A program made the translations under genes and the position numbers. A stretch of DNA of 64,000 nucleotides from Auanema rhodensis (taxonomy: Eukaryota; Nematoda; Chromadorea; Rhabditida; Rhabditidae). The stretch spans positions 11,966,001-12,030,000 of the forward strand of contig OZ059899.1 of NCBI GenBank assembly GCA_964057225.1. The letters run 5' to 3'. Each line of letters opens with the position of its first letter. Within the stretch, counting starts at the first letter, position 1. The notes under the pieces were generated by a model that was not told where the DNA came from, did no database searches, and was given only the letters and a program-made list of their open reading frames with translations. Shown piece after piece: positions 63,978-64,000 of this stretch.

Positions 63978-64000
63978 CTTTAATTGGTAACAGATATGGC

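Overview
The window looks like nematode nuclear DNA. It encodes an MSP-domain sperm-type protein, genes are broken by many very short GT-AG introns (most of those measured are 39-47 nt), acceptors are TTTCAG/TTTTAG/TTTAAG, and several start codons lie just behind splice-acceptor-like sequence, as expected if mRNAs receive a spliced leader. Non-coding DNA is A+T rich with long (CT)n/(GA)n tracts. I cannot name the species. It does not look bacterial or viral, and I found no transposon with recognisable coding capacity, no rRNA, no tRNA and no CRISPR.

Left part (1-28.3 kb) is gene-dense and mostly housekeeping: an MBD2/3-like NuRD subunit (+), a small MSP-domain protein (+), translation factor eIF2-gamma (+), replicative helicase subunit MCM4 (+) with an E2F-type site in its promoter, the mitochondrial cysteine protein MIX23/CCDC58 (+), a WAC-like WW-domain protein (-), mitochondrial ATP synthase alpha (-), the FHA protein MCRS1 (+), an R7-type RGS protein (-) whose stop codon abuts that of MCRS1, an hnRNP F/H-type three-RRM protein (+), an OCRL-type inositol 5-phosphatase (+) only 196 nt downstream, and a SYAP1/BSD-domain protein (+).

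Middle part (28.3-43 kb) is sparse: 4 kb without a confident gene (one possible small gene on the minus strand), then a small secreted acidic protein (+) with a 4.6-kb first intron, then a multi-C2H2 zinc-finger protein (-).

Right part (43-64 kb): the decapping scaffold EDC4/Ge-1 (+), 4.5 kb of non-coding DNA, a CIN85/CD2AP-like SH3 adaptor (+), a synaptotagmin of the Syt4/11 type (-) spread over 7.7 kb with a CArG-TATA core promoter, and the C-terminal exons of a calumenin-type EF-hand protein (-) running off the right edge.

Exon models were made by eye from conserved protein sequence and splice consensus. Most junctions are solid where the family is conserved; weak ones are flagged. No unknown multi-gene system was evident. 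The most useful oddities are a GC-AG intron in MIX23, a stop-free 72-nt intron in the synaptotagmin C2A domain, the abutting convergent stop codons of MCRS1 and RGS, an in-frame repeat-coded N-terminal extension of the RGS gene, and the large-intron secreted-protein gene.
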